Shown here: in pieces, positions 15,660-24,774 of the stretch | Layout of the letters: each line of letters begins with the position of its first letter | How positions within the stretch are numbered: position 1 is the first letter of the stretch | Source: Lentisphaerota bacterium | GTDB lineage: Bacteria > Verrucomicrobiota > Lentisphaeria > Victivallales > Victivallaceae | NCBI GenBank assembly: GCA_015061625.1 | Contig: SUWG01000008.1 | Location: forward strand, 75,298-109,810 | Length of the DNA: 34,513 bases | Reading direction: 5' to 3' | Position numbers and translations under genes: made by a program | The notes under the pieces: generated by a model | The model's input: only the letters and a program-made list of their open reading frames with translations | Told to the model about the DNA's origin: nothing | Database searches by the model: none

Positions 15660-15735
15660 TAATGATTTTCTCAATAGTTATAAGAATTGTATCAAATGCA
15701 ACTTTGCTGATGCGGTTTTTCAAGTCGAAAAACGG

Positions 15736-18700
15736 CTATCTGGTATTTCCGCCGGATGCCGCACCGGCAATGATTATTGGTATTTGCGGCGGGATATTCA
15801 AGGTCAGGGTGTTGCCGGATAAAGAAAAGTGGAAATCTGCCGGATACACCGGTTGGAATATTCTGCCGTCAGAGGCGTATTCCGGGTCATCCAGAGCCAC
15901 TGAAATTTCGTGCGGCGTATCTGATTGATTGTAAAGGATGATTCCGATTGTCCCATCCGGAGCGGCATACGCTGTGGCAGTAACGGCATGACTTCTGACG
16001 GTATAGACCGCTTCCCGCCAGCCGATGCCCCACGGGATATCCAGCACCGGGTTATCCCCGGAGATCCGCGGAGGACGGAGCATTTTGCCGTATTGCAGAA
16101 ATTTTCTGCCCGCATCGTATGCTTCCATACGCTGTTTGGAAGTACGTCTGACCCTTTCCGGATCGCTGAAACGGTACATCGCATGAGGCAGTTCCCACCC
16201 CGGCATGATGCCCCAGAGCAATGCCTGTGAAGTTTTGGCGATCAATCCGGCGGCATTGCCGGTGAGGTCTCCCCGGCCGTAATGAGTGGCAAAGAGCAAG
16301 GCATAATCGTGATAGACCGCCGGGGCCAATGGTATGGCAGTCACCCGGTCGCCTTCCAGATAGGCCGAGGGGGAATTGACACACATGACGGCATCAAGAC
16401 AGTGCAGATTGCCCTCCCAGAAACTTTCGGTAGTGATACAGAAATCGGGGTTTATCTGCCTTCCGGCGTTGCGCAGCAAAGTCATCAATGCCCGGTTGCC
16501 GTCAACGTAATCATGACCGCCGCCGGAGGTTGCGGTACACTCCGACGTGAAATTCAAATGCGCCCCGCCATGATTTCCTGAATCCAGATATGCCACCTGA
16601 AAACCGCTTCGGGCCATGCGTTCAACAAAGGAGCGAAGGACACTTTGCCAGAGAGTTCCGGGATAGGCAAGCATGGTATCTTTACGGTAGCCGGTTCCGC
16701 CCCAGGAGAGGATTTGACCGTAAAAGTTGCGCAGCAGATTTTTTTCTGCATCCGGCTGACTGCGGAAACTGGGCATGGTGCGGGTCCATCCGGTCAGTTG
16801 GATGTAACCGGAAACCGGATATCCGGCATTTTTAAGCATCGTTAAAACCAGTTGATCTTTGTCTGTCAGCGGGAAACGGTCTGGCGTGGGAAAATCGTAA
16901 CGTTTGTTATCCACGCCCCAATGGGTGAGCCAGATGGCGATTTTGTGATTTTGAAAATCGGAAAAGTAACGTTCACAGTCAAGTTTCTGTCCGGCGAGCA
17001 GATTTTCCACCGAAACATGAAGCCACATGGTCGTATCGAGGAACCACGCCGGAATATCGTTGCCGCGCCGCTGACTCAAAGTTCCTTTACTGCACCATTC
17101 CTGTCTGACCGCCCATCGGCGGTAGATTTGAGCGGCATCGTACCAGTCACCGGTAAACGGCAGTATCTCTACTGCGTACGGGATCATCCATCTTTGCGGC
17201 ACTTGAATTATCATATTATCCGGCAGATGCACACAACTCCATGAAAAGCCATGTGTTCTGTCAGAAGTCAAATCCCAGCGTTTACAGTTTTGCGCCGGAT
17301 CCCAAACGCCGAAAAACAGTCCGTCACCACTTCTGCTGTAAAGCGCATCAAAGTGCATACTGTGACCGGAGTTGTTGCTGCGGAAAAGCCGGGGGCCGTT
17401 GAGCAGTTTCCCGGATGCCGGATTGTTGATCAATCTGCCCAGATAGTGCGGAGTGGCAAGAAAGTCATCGGCGGGGTCGCCATTTATTTTGCCCAGACCG
17501 GAAATTTGCGGGAAATTGAAGTAAAATACGGTGCGTTTACGGGAGCGGTTTTCAAAATTTCCCCGGAAAATCACACCTCCGGCGGCGGATATTTCTGCGC
17601 TGACACTTACATCCAGCACCCCTTTTTCATCGGCGAGATCGATTTTGCGCCAGTGAAAAGTGATTTTCCGGTCGCTTTTTTCCACGGAAAATTCTGCGCC
17701 GTGCAAGACCGCTGAACTGGCATCAATGATCAGATCTCCGGCGGATTCTCCATCTCTGCCGATCGAATCTGCTGAATCATCCATTTCCGGATCACAGGCA
17801 ATGGCCGTTACCGGCGGCAGACCGGGGATTCTTGCGACGGACTTCAATCTGATCGACCACAAACCGGCAGCAGTCGGAAAATTGATGAATTTTTTACCGG
17901 CGGCATTGCTGATGTCAACGATTGTTGCTCCATGAGGCATTCCGGCAAAAGATATGCTCAATTTACCGGAATCCAAGTGGAAATTTGCGTTCGGTGTCTC
18001 TGCCCGGGGCGTGGCAGTTGCCGGAGTTGCCAATGGCGTAATGGCGGCATTGTCGATATCTGCCTGTCCGGAAACCCGGAGCGACAATGATATTTGGGAT
18101 ACTCCGCGGGGAATGGTTATGTCGGCCGAAACGGTCTGCCATTGCCCGGAAAGCCGGATTTTTTTCAATTCAGTGTGACGCACCGGGTGATAGGTCGATG
18201 TGCCGAGGCGGACTTCGCCCCGCCCCCGGAGCATGACTGATATCCGGTAACGCCCCGGAGTGATCCGGGTTTCCACGGTGCGGATAAGGGCCGGAGTTCT
18301 GGAATTGCGGGTCAGCCGGAGGAAAAATTGACCGTTTCCGGCGGCGACGGCCACGGCGGTATCCTGATCTTTCTGATGATATTTCCAATTTACCGGAAAA
18401 TGGTTCCGGTCGAGGATATCCAGTGAGCCGTTGCGTAAAATGTTGCCGTCTGATACTTCGTTGACCAGAGGCGAGGGGGTGGTTGAACCGGGGTTGAGTT
18501 TGCGCCACAAATGGGCAGGGTAGGTGTCACCGGTCACGCCTCCCGCTCCGGCGACGTGAACTCCGTAAGTTATACTGTCGCCGAAACAGACCACCCGGTC
18601 GCCGTCGGTGAGGATGCCGGATAACTTATCACTTAAAAAAGCGGCAAATTTTTCATATCCGGCGGCGGTCAGATGGATACCATCCGGTGTCCGGCTGTTG

Positions 18701-19215
18701 GCGACCGTGCGGAAAAGAGAATCTTTGCCGTCAACTGCGCCGCCGTTATTCCGGAAAAATTCAAATGAATCAATTACTGTCGCTCCGGAAAGTGCGGCAA
18801 TACGTTTTACTTCATCGCCGTATTTTTCCATATATTCTTCCAGCGTCTGCGGCGGAGGCACTAATTCATTCACCCGTGGCGACCGCCGCCGGAGAATGGA
18901 TTCCACTGCCGGAAACGGAGTGATGAAGATCACCTTTTGCACCCCGGCGGCCTGCAACTGCCGGCATATCGCACTTAAATTTTCTCCGAATCGCTCCACA
19001 GAAGTTATTTTGGCCGGATTGAGGGCATCATTGGTACCCAGCAGAATTATCACTGCCGTCGGATTCAGGGCAATGACATCGGCTTCGAGCCGGTTGAGGG
19101 CTTCCTGCGTGGAATTTCCCGGCACTCCGGCATTGCCGATGAGGATTTCTGCACGCAGAAATCCACTCATCAGCAAAAGTATTGCAATTACGGGGAATTT
19201 CAGAAAATTCAGCAT
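15736..19215 (-). CDS. Exported SGNH hydrolase (circularly permuted) fused to CBM-like and DUF6259 domains
   Basis: This encodes 1159 aa. The ATG at 19215 begins a signal peptide (MLNFLKFPVIAILLLMSGFLRA). A GTG at 19221 giving a GTGA overlap with the upstream stop is the alternative. Residues 23-245 carry SGNH motifs in the order NAGVPGNST (block II, G30), LGTND (block III, N62), TPDGIHL (block V, D178/H181), then VVCFGDSITYG (block I, S214) and YPAHLWRKL, so the nucleophile strand is last instead of first. Residues 250-400 look like a carbohydrate-binding beta-sandwich (NGSLD start, ITPGRYRISVMLRG). From about 660 a TIM-barrel region typical of DUF6259 follows (WYDAAQIYRRWAV, AYLDSGNHGG, APAVYHDYALLF, GKMLRPP), shared with the protein at 25907-28060. 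It probably combines deacetylation and glycoside cleavage of one exported-enzyme substrate (inference). Confidence 0.87.
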   Translation of the reverse strand: MLNFLKFPVIAILLLMSGFLRAEILIGNAGVPGNSTQEALNRLEADVIALNPTAVIILLGTNDALNPAKITSVERFGENLSAICRQLQAAGVQKVIFITPFPAVESILRRRSPRVNELVPPPQTLEEYMEKYGDEVKRIAALSGATVIDSFEFFRNNGGAVDGKDSLFRTVANSRTPDGIHLTAAGYEKFAAFLSDKLSGILTDGDRVVCFGDSITYGVHVAGAGGVTGDTYPAHLWRKLNPGSTTPSPLVNEVSDGNILRNGSLDILDRNHFPVNWKYHQKDQDTAVAVAAGNGQFFLRLTRNSRTPALIRTVETRITPGRYRISVMLRGRGEVRLGTSTYHPVRHTELKKIRLSGQWQTVSADITIPRGVSQISLSLRVSGQADIDNAAITPLATPATATPRAETPNANFHLDSGKLSISFAGMPHGATIVDISNAAGKKFINFPTAAGLWSIRLKSVARIPGLPPVTAIACDPEMDDSADSIGRDGESAGDLIIDASSAVLHGAEFSVEKSDRKITFHWRKIDLADEKGVLDVSVSAEISAAGGVIFRGNFENRSRKRTVFYFNFPQISGLGKINGDPADDFLATPHYLGRLINNPASGKLLNGPRLFRSNNSGHSMHFDALYSRSGDGLFFGVWDPAQNCKRWDLTSDRTHGFSWSCVHLPDNMIIQVPQRWMIPYAVEILPFTGDWYDAAQIYRRWAVRQEWCSKGTLSQRRGNDIPAWFLDTTMWLHVSVENLLAGQKLDCERYFSDFQNHKIAIWLTHWGVDNKRYDFPTPDRFPLTDKDQLVLTMLKNAGYPVSGYIQLTGWTRTMPSFRSQPDAEKNLLRNFYGQILSWGGTGYRKDTMLAYPGTLWQSVLRSFVERMARSGFQVAYLDSGNHGGAHLNFTSECTATSGGGHDYVDGNRALMTLLRNAGRQINPDFCITTESFWEGNLHCLDAVMCVNSPSAYLEGDRVTAIPLAPAVYHDYALLFATHYGRGDLTGNAAGLIAKTSQALLWGIMPGWELPHAMYRFSDPERVRRTSKQRMEAYDAGRKFLQYGKMLRPPRISGDNPVLDIPWGIGWREAVYTVRSHAVTATAYAAPDGTIGIILYNQSDTPHEISVALDDPEYASDGRIFQPVYPADFHFSLSGNTLTLNIPPQIPIIIAGAASGGNTR

Positions 19216-19217
19216 GG

Positions 19218-19919
19218 TCACAATTCGGTGATCTGGTAATCTTTTACATCACATTGACCGACCATTTCATCTTTGCTCAATGAACGCACTGAACCGTCGG
19301 CAAACCACAGATTGGCTTTTTTGGCGTGTCTGGCACCGATTTTGTAATTGTCGGCACTGGATGCCATCGGATGGATGCCGGAAGTTCCGGGATTGGCGGC
19401 ATTATTGGCCAGAAGACTGTCGGCAAAAAGGAAAAATTCACTGGCAGAGTAGGGGCCGTAACCGGTTTCCGCACAGGTTATCGGAGTGCCGTTGATGCGG
19501 AATGAAACAGTATTGGAGCCATTCCAACGCATACCGTAAGTGTACCAGCTCCAGGCCTGTTCATTGGTACTTAATGGTTTCACGGCATCTTTATCTGCCA
19601 CTCCGGAAGTCGGACAGTAGAAAATTGAGTCGCCGACACTGAAAAATCCGGCGGTGGCCAGTGCGTAGGCCCAGTTGCAACTGTTGCCGGGCTTGTCTGT
19701 ACGGTAGTTGCCGGTGACCGCCGGAGCATAACCGTCATTGGCATCAGCATACATAGCGGTAGATGTACCGATGTTTTTGAGATTGTTGATGCAACTGGTC
19801 GTCCGTCCGCGCTCTCTGGCTGAATTGAGCGCCGGAAGCAGAATTGCCGCCAATATGGCGATAATTGCAATGACTACGAGCAGTTCGATAAGGGTGAAGG
19901 CATTTTGTTTGGTTTTCAT
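19218..19919 (-). CDS. Pseudopilin (N-methylation motif, H-X9-DG)
   Basis: This encodes 233 aa. The short leader MKTKQNA precedes [11 protein letters not shown], so the residue before the presumed cleavage site is Ala rather than the usual Gly. The [13 protein letters not shown] extension, [21 protein letters not shown] and [13 protein letters not shown] (H-X9-DG) are all present. It lies 34 bp after the FAD oxidoreductase and its stop overlaps the start region of the SGNH/DUF6259 gene, so the three are one operon. AAGGAG precedes the ATG. A 56-bp block of the helix-coding DNA (19831-19886) is identical to that of the pseudopilin at 28090. Confidence 0.9.
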   Translation of the reverse strand: MKTKQNAFTLIELLVVIAIIAILAAILLPALNSARERGRTTSCINNLKNIGTSTAMYADANDGYAPAVTGNYRTDKPGNSCNWAYALATAGFFSVGDSIFYCPTSGVADKDAVKPLSTNEQAWSWYTYGMRWNGSNTVSFRINGTPITCAETGYGPYSASEFFLFADSLLANNAANPGTSGIHPMASSADNYKIGARHAKKANLWFADGSVRSLSKDEMVGQCDVKDYQITEL

Positions 19920-19953
19920 GATTTCTGATCTCCTTTATGATTGTTTTTCCGGG

Positions 19954-21297
19954 TTACAAATTATGTAAATCGCCTAAATGCGCTCCAAACCTGATCAATT
20001 CTTCACGGACGATCCTGCCATCGACGTCACCGGGGGCGCATTGCATTCGCAACGCAACTGCCGCTCCGGCTCCGGCGGCCTGACCGGTGGCACAGCATAC
20101 CGGCATGACCCGCAGACTGCTGTTGATCACATGATCACTGGAAATGATTCTCCCGCAGGTCAAAAGATTGCGGCAGTTGCCCGGAATCAGACAGCGGTAT
20201 GGAATTTCATAAAAATCATCATATCCCATCGGTTCGTAACGGGTCCCTGCGCCGCTGGGGCTGTGGATGTCGATCGGGTAATTGCACCGGGCGATCGCAT
20301 CGGGAAATTTGCTTTTGTTGCGGAAAACTTCTGCGGTGAGGATGAAATCTCCCAGAATTCTCCGACTCTCTCTGATGCCCAGTTGCTGACCCATGGAAAT
20401 TATGTCGGCATTGGCAAACCCCCGGACTTCTTTTCGCAAAAAGTCGAGTAATTCCCGGATTTGCTGACGGGCGATTTTTCCGGCCTGACGGTAACTTTCC
20501 GCATCGGTCGGATCGTGCATGACGACTCTGGTGGTATTGAAGTGTACCATGGAGTTGTTGCAGCATTGAAACATCAGCACATTTTCCCGGGGGCAACTTA
20601 AAATACCGGCGGCCTTGGCTTTCCGGTAAGCCTCCTGAATTTCTTTGCGCCATGGCCCGGTCCAGAAATCCTCATCCGGAATATCCACCGGTGCGACTTT
20701 GAAACACCAGGTCATCGGCTGGCATTGTCCATCGGCATTGCCGACTGCCACCGGACACCCGGCCGCCGCTGAAAGCACTCCGTCACCGGAAGCATCGATG
20801 AAAATTTTACCGGAAACGGCGCACAATCCACTGCGGGAATGAAGAATCACAGCGCGGATATTTTTCTCATCCATGACGGTATCGAAAAAGGTATATTCAT
20901 ACAGAGTTTCCACACCGGCAGCTTCCAACATATCTTCTGCGCTCAATGCGGCATAATTTTTGTTGATGTAGAGCCTTCCCCATTTGGGGCCGATACGTTC
21001 AGCGATGTAATCATTACTTGCTGAAGAACGGTATGAAATCATTTTTTGCAGCCATCTGGTGTAGATGGGGTGATCCAGGCTTTTTTCGCCGAAGTGGTTG
21101 AGCATGAAAGGGGAAACCTCCCCCAGAAATGCCATGCCGCCGGGCAGGGAACTCTTTTCTATCAGAATTGTTTTGCAACCGAATTCTGCGGCCGTCAGAG
21201 CCGCACTTATTCCGGCCGGGCCGGCTCCGGTGATGACCACATCCGCCTGTCGCAACAGAGGAATATCACGATCAAAACTGTAATGCAGAAAACTCAT
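19954..21297 (-). CDS. FAD-dependent oxidoreductase (FAD_oxidored family)
   Basis: This encodes 447 aa with no signal peptide. VVITGAGPAGISAA (dinucleotide fold, G24-G29) with a following acidic strand end (LIEK) binds FAD. IFIDASGDG, GIRESRRILGD, YEIPYRCLIP, NLLTCGRIISSDH and CCATGQAAG are hallmarks of the FAD_oxidored family found throughout polysaccharide-degradation loci of PVC bacteria and Bacteroidota. Known substrates are few. Oxidation of a sugar or uronic acid derivative is possible. It is first in an operon with a pseudopilin and the SGNH/DUF6259 gene and is divergent from a PocR-AraC regulator. GGAG lies 7 bp before the ATG. Confidence 0.88.
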   Translation of the reverse strand: MSFLHYSFDRDIPLLRQADVVITGAGPAGISAALTAAEFGCKTILIEKSSLPGGMAFLGEVSPFMLNHFGEKSLDHPIYTRWLQKMISYRSSASNDYIAERIGPKWGRLYINKNYAALSAEDMLEAAGVETLYEYTFFDTVMDEKNIRAVILHSRSGLCAVSGKIFIDASGDGVLSAAAGCPVAVGNADGQCQPMTWCFKVAPVDIPDEDFWTGPWRKEIQEAYRKAKAAGILSCPRENVLMFQCCNNSMVHFNTTRVVMHDPTDAESYRQAGKIARQQIRELLDFLRKEVRGFANADIISMGQQLGIRESRRILGDFILTAEVFRNKSKFPDAIARCNYPIDIHSPSGAGTRYEPMGYDDFYEIPYRCLIPGNCRNLLTCGRIISSDHVINSSLRVMPVCCATGQAAGAGAAVALRMQCAPGDVDGRIVREELIRFGAHLGDLHNL

Positions 21298-21333
21298 TTT
21301 TTACTCCGAAAGTCCTTGTTTTGCATGGTGATA

Positions 21334-21362
21334 AATATATCCGGAAACCGTTGGGAAAACAA
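21334..21362 (-). promoter_or_regulatory. Promoter of FAD oxidoreductase operon
   Basis: On the minus strand TTGTTT (21357-21362), 17 bp and TATATT (21334-21339), about 40 bp before the ATG. Three direct repeats lie immediately upstream of the -35 box. Confidence 0.6.
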
Positions 21363-21371
21363 TAAATGACA

Positions 21372-21420
21372 ATGCTGAAAATATTGCAAATGATGCTGAA
21401 AGTACCTGTGTATACTGAAA
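21372..21420. repeat. Three helically phased direct repeats, putative AraC-type operators
   Basis: ATGCTGAAA at 21372-21380 and 21393-21401 and ATACTGAAA at 21412-21420 are spaced 21 and 19 bp apart, about two turns of DNA. They lie 10-58 bp upstream of the oxidoreductase -35 box and 38 bp upstream of the -35 box of the divergent PocR-AraC gene, fitting activation of the operon by that regulator. Confidence 0.55.
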
Positions 21421-21457
21421 ATGATATTTTTTGTTGCGGATTATTCCGTTTATCCGG

Positions 21458-21486
21458 TTGCAAAATTCCGCAAATCGTGTTAAAGT
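21458..21486 (+). promoter_or_regulatory. Promoter of PocR-AraC regulator gene
   Basis: TTGCAA (21458-21463), 17 bp and TAAAGT (21481-21486) lie 22 bp before the ATG at 21508. Confidence 0.55.
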
Positions 21487-21507
21487 AAAATTCTGCAGGA
21501 GGGATTT

Positions 21508-22380
21508 ATGCAGAATGATCTGGAAAAAGCGATTTTAAGTTTTGAATATTTCAGCGGTTTGAGTGTTGCGGTTCACGACCTGACCGGAATTATACGCAAA
21601 CTGTTGCCGCAGGAGCGTTTTTCCCATAAGGCTGAATTGTGCCGCTGTGTCAAAAACCATGAGGAAAAGCGTTGCGTGGATTTTGACATAAATGTTTTAC
21701 AGCGTGAAGTGTGGAAATTTCACGATGGCGTTTTCAAGATCTGTCACGGCGGCTTGCTGGAGTGGGTGATGCCGCTGGCAGACAGCGGTAAGCAGTTGGG
21801 GATCATCTTTGCCGGATCGGTCATTCCTCCGAGTCAGTATCAGATGCTTCAACCGCAGTTGTCCGATGTCGATTTTTTGCTTAAAAGCGATCCTGATTTC
21901 AACTGGGAAAAAGCAAAATGGGTGATGGAACTGCTCCGTCAGCTTGCTGTAACCATCGTTCATGACATACGTTTGCAAAAGGAACAGCTGCAGCAGATCA
22001 AACTGAATCGAAAAGAGATCATTCACCGTTTTATCGGCGAATATTGTGACCGCAAAGATCTGCTGGAGCGATTGGCTAAAAAACTTTATTTGAGTAAATC
22101 CCGCACTATCCATACTGTCCGGGAGGAAACCGGATATACTTTTATGCAGCTGCATCAGGCCTACCGGATGCGCCTGGCGGCGGCAAGGTTGCGCTTTTCC
22201 AATGAAAGTGTGGCGCATATCGCCGCATTGTGCGGCTTCGATAATGTGGCAAGTTTGCACCGTAACTTCAAAAAATATTTCCATGTAACACCATTGACCT
22301 ACCGCAAATTGTGCAGTAACGGCAAAATGCCCGCCGGAAAAATCGTGGAAATCGATAATTTCCCCGGCCGCCCGCGTTAA
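21508..22380 (+). CDS. AraC-family regulator with PocR sensory domain
   Basis: This encodes 290 aa, with GGAGG 6 bp before the ATG. Residues 10-150 match the PocR ligand-binding domain: LSVAVHDLTG, cysteines C45, C47 and C56, then FKICHGGLLEWVMPL (C79), IIFAGSVIPP, and a helix QLAVTIVHDIRLQKEQL. The C-terminal 100 residues form the AraC double helix-turn-helix (LAKKLYLSKSRTIHTVREETGYTF; VAHIAALCGFDNVASLHRNFKKYFHVTPLTYRK). PocR domains sense small metabolites such as 1,2-propanediol, which is also an end product of rhamnose and fucose breakdown. It is divergent from the FAD oxidoreductase operon and probably controls it through the direct repeats at 21372-21420. The last 46 bp of the gene recur at 28958-29003. 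Confidence 0.9.
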   Translation: MQNDLEKAILSFEYFSGLSVAVHDLTGIIRKLLPQERFSHKAELCRCVKNHEEKRCVDFDINVLQREVWKFHDGVFKICHGGLLEWVMPLADSGKQLGIIFAGSVIPPSQYQMLQPQLSDVDFLLKSDPDFNWEKAKWVMELLRQLAVTIVHDIRLQKEQLQQIKLNRKEIIHRFIGEYCDRKDLLERLAKKLYLSKSRTIHTVREETGYTFMQLHQAYRMRLAAARLRFSNESVAHIAALCGFDNVASLHRNFKKYFHVTPLTYRKLCSNGKMPAGKIVEIDNFPGRPR

Positions 22381-22400
22381 AAAATGAACGCGTGTTTACT

Positions 22401-22413
22401 TTGACAACTGTCA
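22401..22413. promoter_or_regulatory. Inverted repeat TGACA-AC-TGTCA upstream of GntR gene
   Basis: TGACA at 22402-22406 and TGTCA at 22409-22413 form a perfect inverted repeat about 120 bp before the GntR-type start. Its first half overlaps a TTGACA box at 22401-22406. Function is uncertain. Confidence 0.3.
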
Positions 22414-22493
22414 GAAGTAAAAAAAATCGAAAAATATTATTCTTGATGCTTTAAATTCAAAAAAACGGTGCTATCTTAATGTAGAAAGCGTGT

Positions 22494-22506
22494 AGAGTAA
22501 TACTCT
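22494..22506. promoter_or_regulatory. 13-bp palindrome, putative GntR autoregulatory operator
   Basis: AGAGTA-A-TACTCT is a perfect palindrome 30 bp before the GntR-type ATG and 17 bp after a possible -10 (TATCTT, 22472-22477). ACTCTTGAGT (22502-22511) overlaps it as a second inverted repeat. Size and symmetry suit a dimeric FadR-type repressor. Confidence 0.45.
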
Positions 22507-22535
22507 TGAGTCAAATTAAAAAGAGAATGTAGCTT

Positions 22536-23282
22536 ATGAATGTTTCCTTTAACTCCTCTTTCGATGGTATGCCGGCAGATGCCAGTATTGCCCAGCAGGC
22601 GCTTACTGTGATCGTCAGTTATATCCGGACTGAAAAATTACGCGAAGGTGATTTACTGCCTTCTGCGGATTTCTTTGTTGAGAAATACGGTTTTTCCCGG
22701 GTGATGGTCAGGGAGGCTATGTGTTATCTCAAAGGAATGGGCATTGTGATCTCCGGCAAAGGCAGCGGTTTCCGTCTGGCAAAGATCAATCCGATGGCCG
22801 GATTTGGGCGTTTGCTGCCGTTTTTCTTTGCACTTTCCAAAGATTCCGGTGATATCATTCTGATGCGTAACAATATGGAACTCGGCTCATTCCCATCGGT
22901 GGTAAGAAATATTACCGATGCTGATCTGCTCGAATTGGAAAAGATCGTCGATACCGGCAGACAGGTACTGCGAAAAGATGTGCTGCACAATGTGGAATTT
23001 ATTGCCGTTGATACTGATTTCCATACTGTACTCAATCGTGTTTCCGGCAATGAATTGCTGATCGCAGTGACCGAATATTACCAGATGAAGTTGGGAACCG
23101 CGACTGCCAAAGAACAAATCGCTGATGAAACACACCGGAGTATATTTGCCACCGCCCAGATGGAACACGAGCAGATCCTCAACGCTCTGAAACTGAAATC
23201 TCCGGAATCCGGATTGATCGCTCTTTATAATCATGTGAAGCGGCGTTACCATCCGTCTGCAATATTCTATAAATATCAGTAA
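22536..23282 (+). CDS. GntR-family (FadR/FCD-type) transcriptional regulator
   Basis: This encodes 248 aa. Residues 20-80 form the winged helix (ADFFVEKYGFSRVMVREAMCYLKGMGIV, then GKGSGFRL). Residues 105-240 are an all-helical FCD effector domain with the metal-binding set D159-x3-H163, H211 (AQMEHEQIL) and H233 (LYNHVKRRY). FCD regulators commonly sense sugar acids such as gluconate, glucuronate or galacturonate, or other organic acids. It is first in a plus-strand operon: 34 bp before a sodium:solute symporter, followed by sialidase-like, DUF6259 and pseudopilin genes, so it probably represses that operon until the imported sugar is present (inference). The Shine-Dalgarno site is weak. Confidence 0.92.
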   Translation: MNVSFNSSFDGMPADASIAQQALTVIVSYIRTEKLREGDLLPSADFFVEKYGFSRVMVREAMCYLKGMGIVISGKGSGFRLAKINPMAGFGRLLPFFFALSKDSGDIILMRNNMELGSFPSVVRNITDADLLELEKIVDTGRQVLRKDVLHNVEFIAVDTDFHTVLNRVSGNELLIAVTEYYQMKLGTATAKEQIADETHRSIFATAQMEHEQILNALKLKSPESGLIALYNHVKRRYHPSAIFYKYQ

Positions 23283-23316
23283 TTAAAGATAAATCAACAT
23301 ATATACAAGGGGAATT

Positions 23317-24774
23317 ATGAGTGTTACAGACATTGTTATCGTCATCGGATATTTGCTGGCTTCAGCTTTGATCCCGTTATTTGTCGGTTTGCGGCAAAAA
23401 AACAAGGAGGATTTCATGCTGGCGGGTAAAAAGATGCATTGGTTCCCGCTGGCACTTTCCGGAGTGGCGGCAAGTTTCAGTGCGATAAGTCTGTTGGGGG
23501 CTCCGGGATTTGTCATGGGCAATGATATGCGTTATCTGCCGACACTGTTTGTGGGATTGTTGAGTATTCCGATAGTGTTTTTTCTGGTAGTTCCTTTTCT
23601 ATATAAACTTTCACTGGTATCGGTTTATGAATATCTGGAGGATCGTTTTTGTCCGGCATTGCGCTATGCGGCAAGTGCGGTATTCATGATCTCCAAACTC
23701 GGTTATCTGTCGTTGTCGATTTTTACTCCTTCATTGGCATTGAGTTCAGTAACCGGTTTGCCGATAGAGCTGTTCATCGTGATTTTCGGTTTGCTGACGA
23801 CTTTTTACACCATGATCGGCGGTCTGGAAGGGGTGATCTGGTGCGATGTTATGCAGTATGTGGTCATGGTGGCGGGAATTGCCGGGGTGGTGATCTATTT
23901 TGTCTGCGGAGATATCGGCAGTTACTGGCAGACGGCAGAGTTGGCCGGCAAGACCAAAACGTGGGATTTCGATTTGCGTCTGGATAATCTTTCGGTCTGG
24001 GTGCTGTTTTTGAATTGCACGTTCATGGGGATCGCCGGCACTTGCAGCGATCAATCATCGGTGCAGAGATTGCTGTCGGCCAAATCGCTTAAAGATTCCA
24101 TGCGCGGTTATCTTTTCTCCACGATTTTCGGGATGCCGATCGTATTGGTGCTTTATTTTATCGGAGCGTGCCTGTACGGATTTTTTCATACAAAAGCTTC
24201 TTTGCCGCCGGAAATCGCCGAGGTTCCGGATAAAGCGTTTCCATATTTTATCGGTCATTATCTGCCGCCGGGGGTGGCGGGAATATTGCTGGCGGCGATT
24301 CTGGCTGCCGGTATGAGTACTATAAGTGTGGTACTGCACAGTCTCACTTCGCTTTTTATGGTCGATGTGTATGAAAAAATTACCAGAAACAAAGCTGAAG
24401 GAAAACGTTATGTGTCGATCAGCCGCTGTGTTACGCTGGGGTGGGGTGTTCTGGCCGTGATTCTGGCATTTTTTGTCATGCATGTCGGAAATTCGATCGT
24501 GGAAGTTTCCCAGGTGCTGGCATCGCTTTTAAGCGCGCCTCTGGGGGGAATATTTATGCTGGGTATATTTACCAGACGGACCAATGTCACCGGAGCGGTT
24601 GCCGGCGGGATCGCCGGATTCATTGCCACCGCCGGTTCATGGGCATTGAATTTTTACGATGTGGTCAAAATCAATTTTATGTGGTATGCGGTATTCGGTT
24701 TGATTGCCACTTTGGCAGTCGGATATATAATGAGCCTTTTAACTTTTTCAAAAGAAAGGGAATTTCAAAAATGA
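23317..24774 (+). CDS. Sodium:solute symporter (SSS family)
   Basis: This encodes 485 aa with about 13 hydrophobic segments, as usual for the SSS family. Recognisable features are the first helix TDIVIVIGYLLASALIPLFVG, KNKEDFMLAGKKMHWFPLALS (the typical 'F.lagr....' stretch), SAISLLGAPGF, GGLEGVIWCDVMQ, CSDQSSVQRLLSAKS and ILAAILAAGMSTISVVLHSLTSLFMVDVYEK near the sodium site helices. Such transporters bring in sugars, uronic acids or sialic acid with sodium. The stop overlaps the ATG of the sialidase-like gene (ATGA), which suggests coupling of import to extracellular glycan cleavage. GGGGAA precedes the ATG. Confidence 0.93.
   Translation: MSVTDIVIVIGYLLASALIPLFVGLRQKNKEDFMLAGKKMHWFPLALSGVAASFSAISLLGAPGFVMGNDMRYLPTLFVGLLSIPIVFFLVVPFLYKLSLVSVYEYLEDRFCPALRYAASAVFMISKLGYLSLSIFTPSLALSSVTGLPIELFIVIFGLLTTFYTMIGGLEGVIWCDVMQYVVMVAGIAGVVIYFVCGDIGSYWQTAELAGKTKTWDFDLRLDNLSVWVLFLNCTFMGIAGTCSDQSSVQRLLSAKSLKDSMRGYLFSTIFGMPIVLVLYFIGACLYGFFHTKASLPPEIAEVPDKAFPYFIGHYLPPGVAGILLAAILAAGMSTISVVLHSLTSLFMVDVYEKITRNKAEGKRYVSISRCVTLGWGVLAVILAFFVMHVGNSIVEVSQVLASLLSAPLGGIFMLGIFTRRTNVTGAVAGGIAGFIATAGSWALNFYDVVKINFMWYAVFGLIATLAVGYIMSLLTFSKEREFQK

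Noticed and set aside
15005..15928. 307-codon plus-strand frame spanning two genes
   Set aside because: It runs antisense through the GH130 gene and the end of the SGNH/DUF6259 gene. No motif supports it.
24441..24770. N-terminal extension of the sialidase-like protein
   Set aside because: The extra 110 codons overlap the symporter gene in another frame, and a signal peptide begins at 24771.
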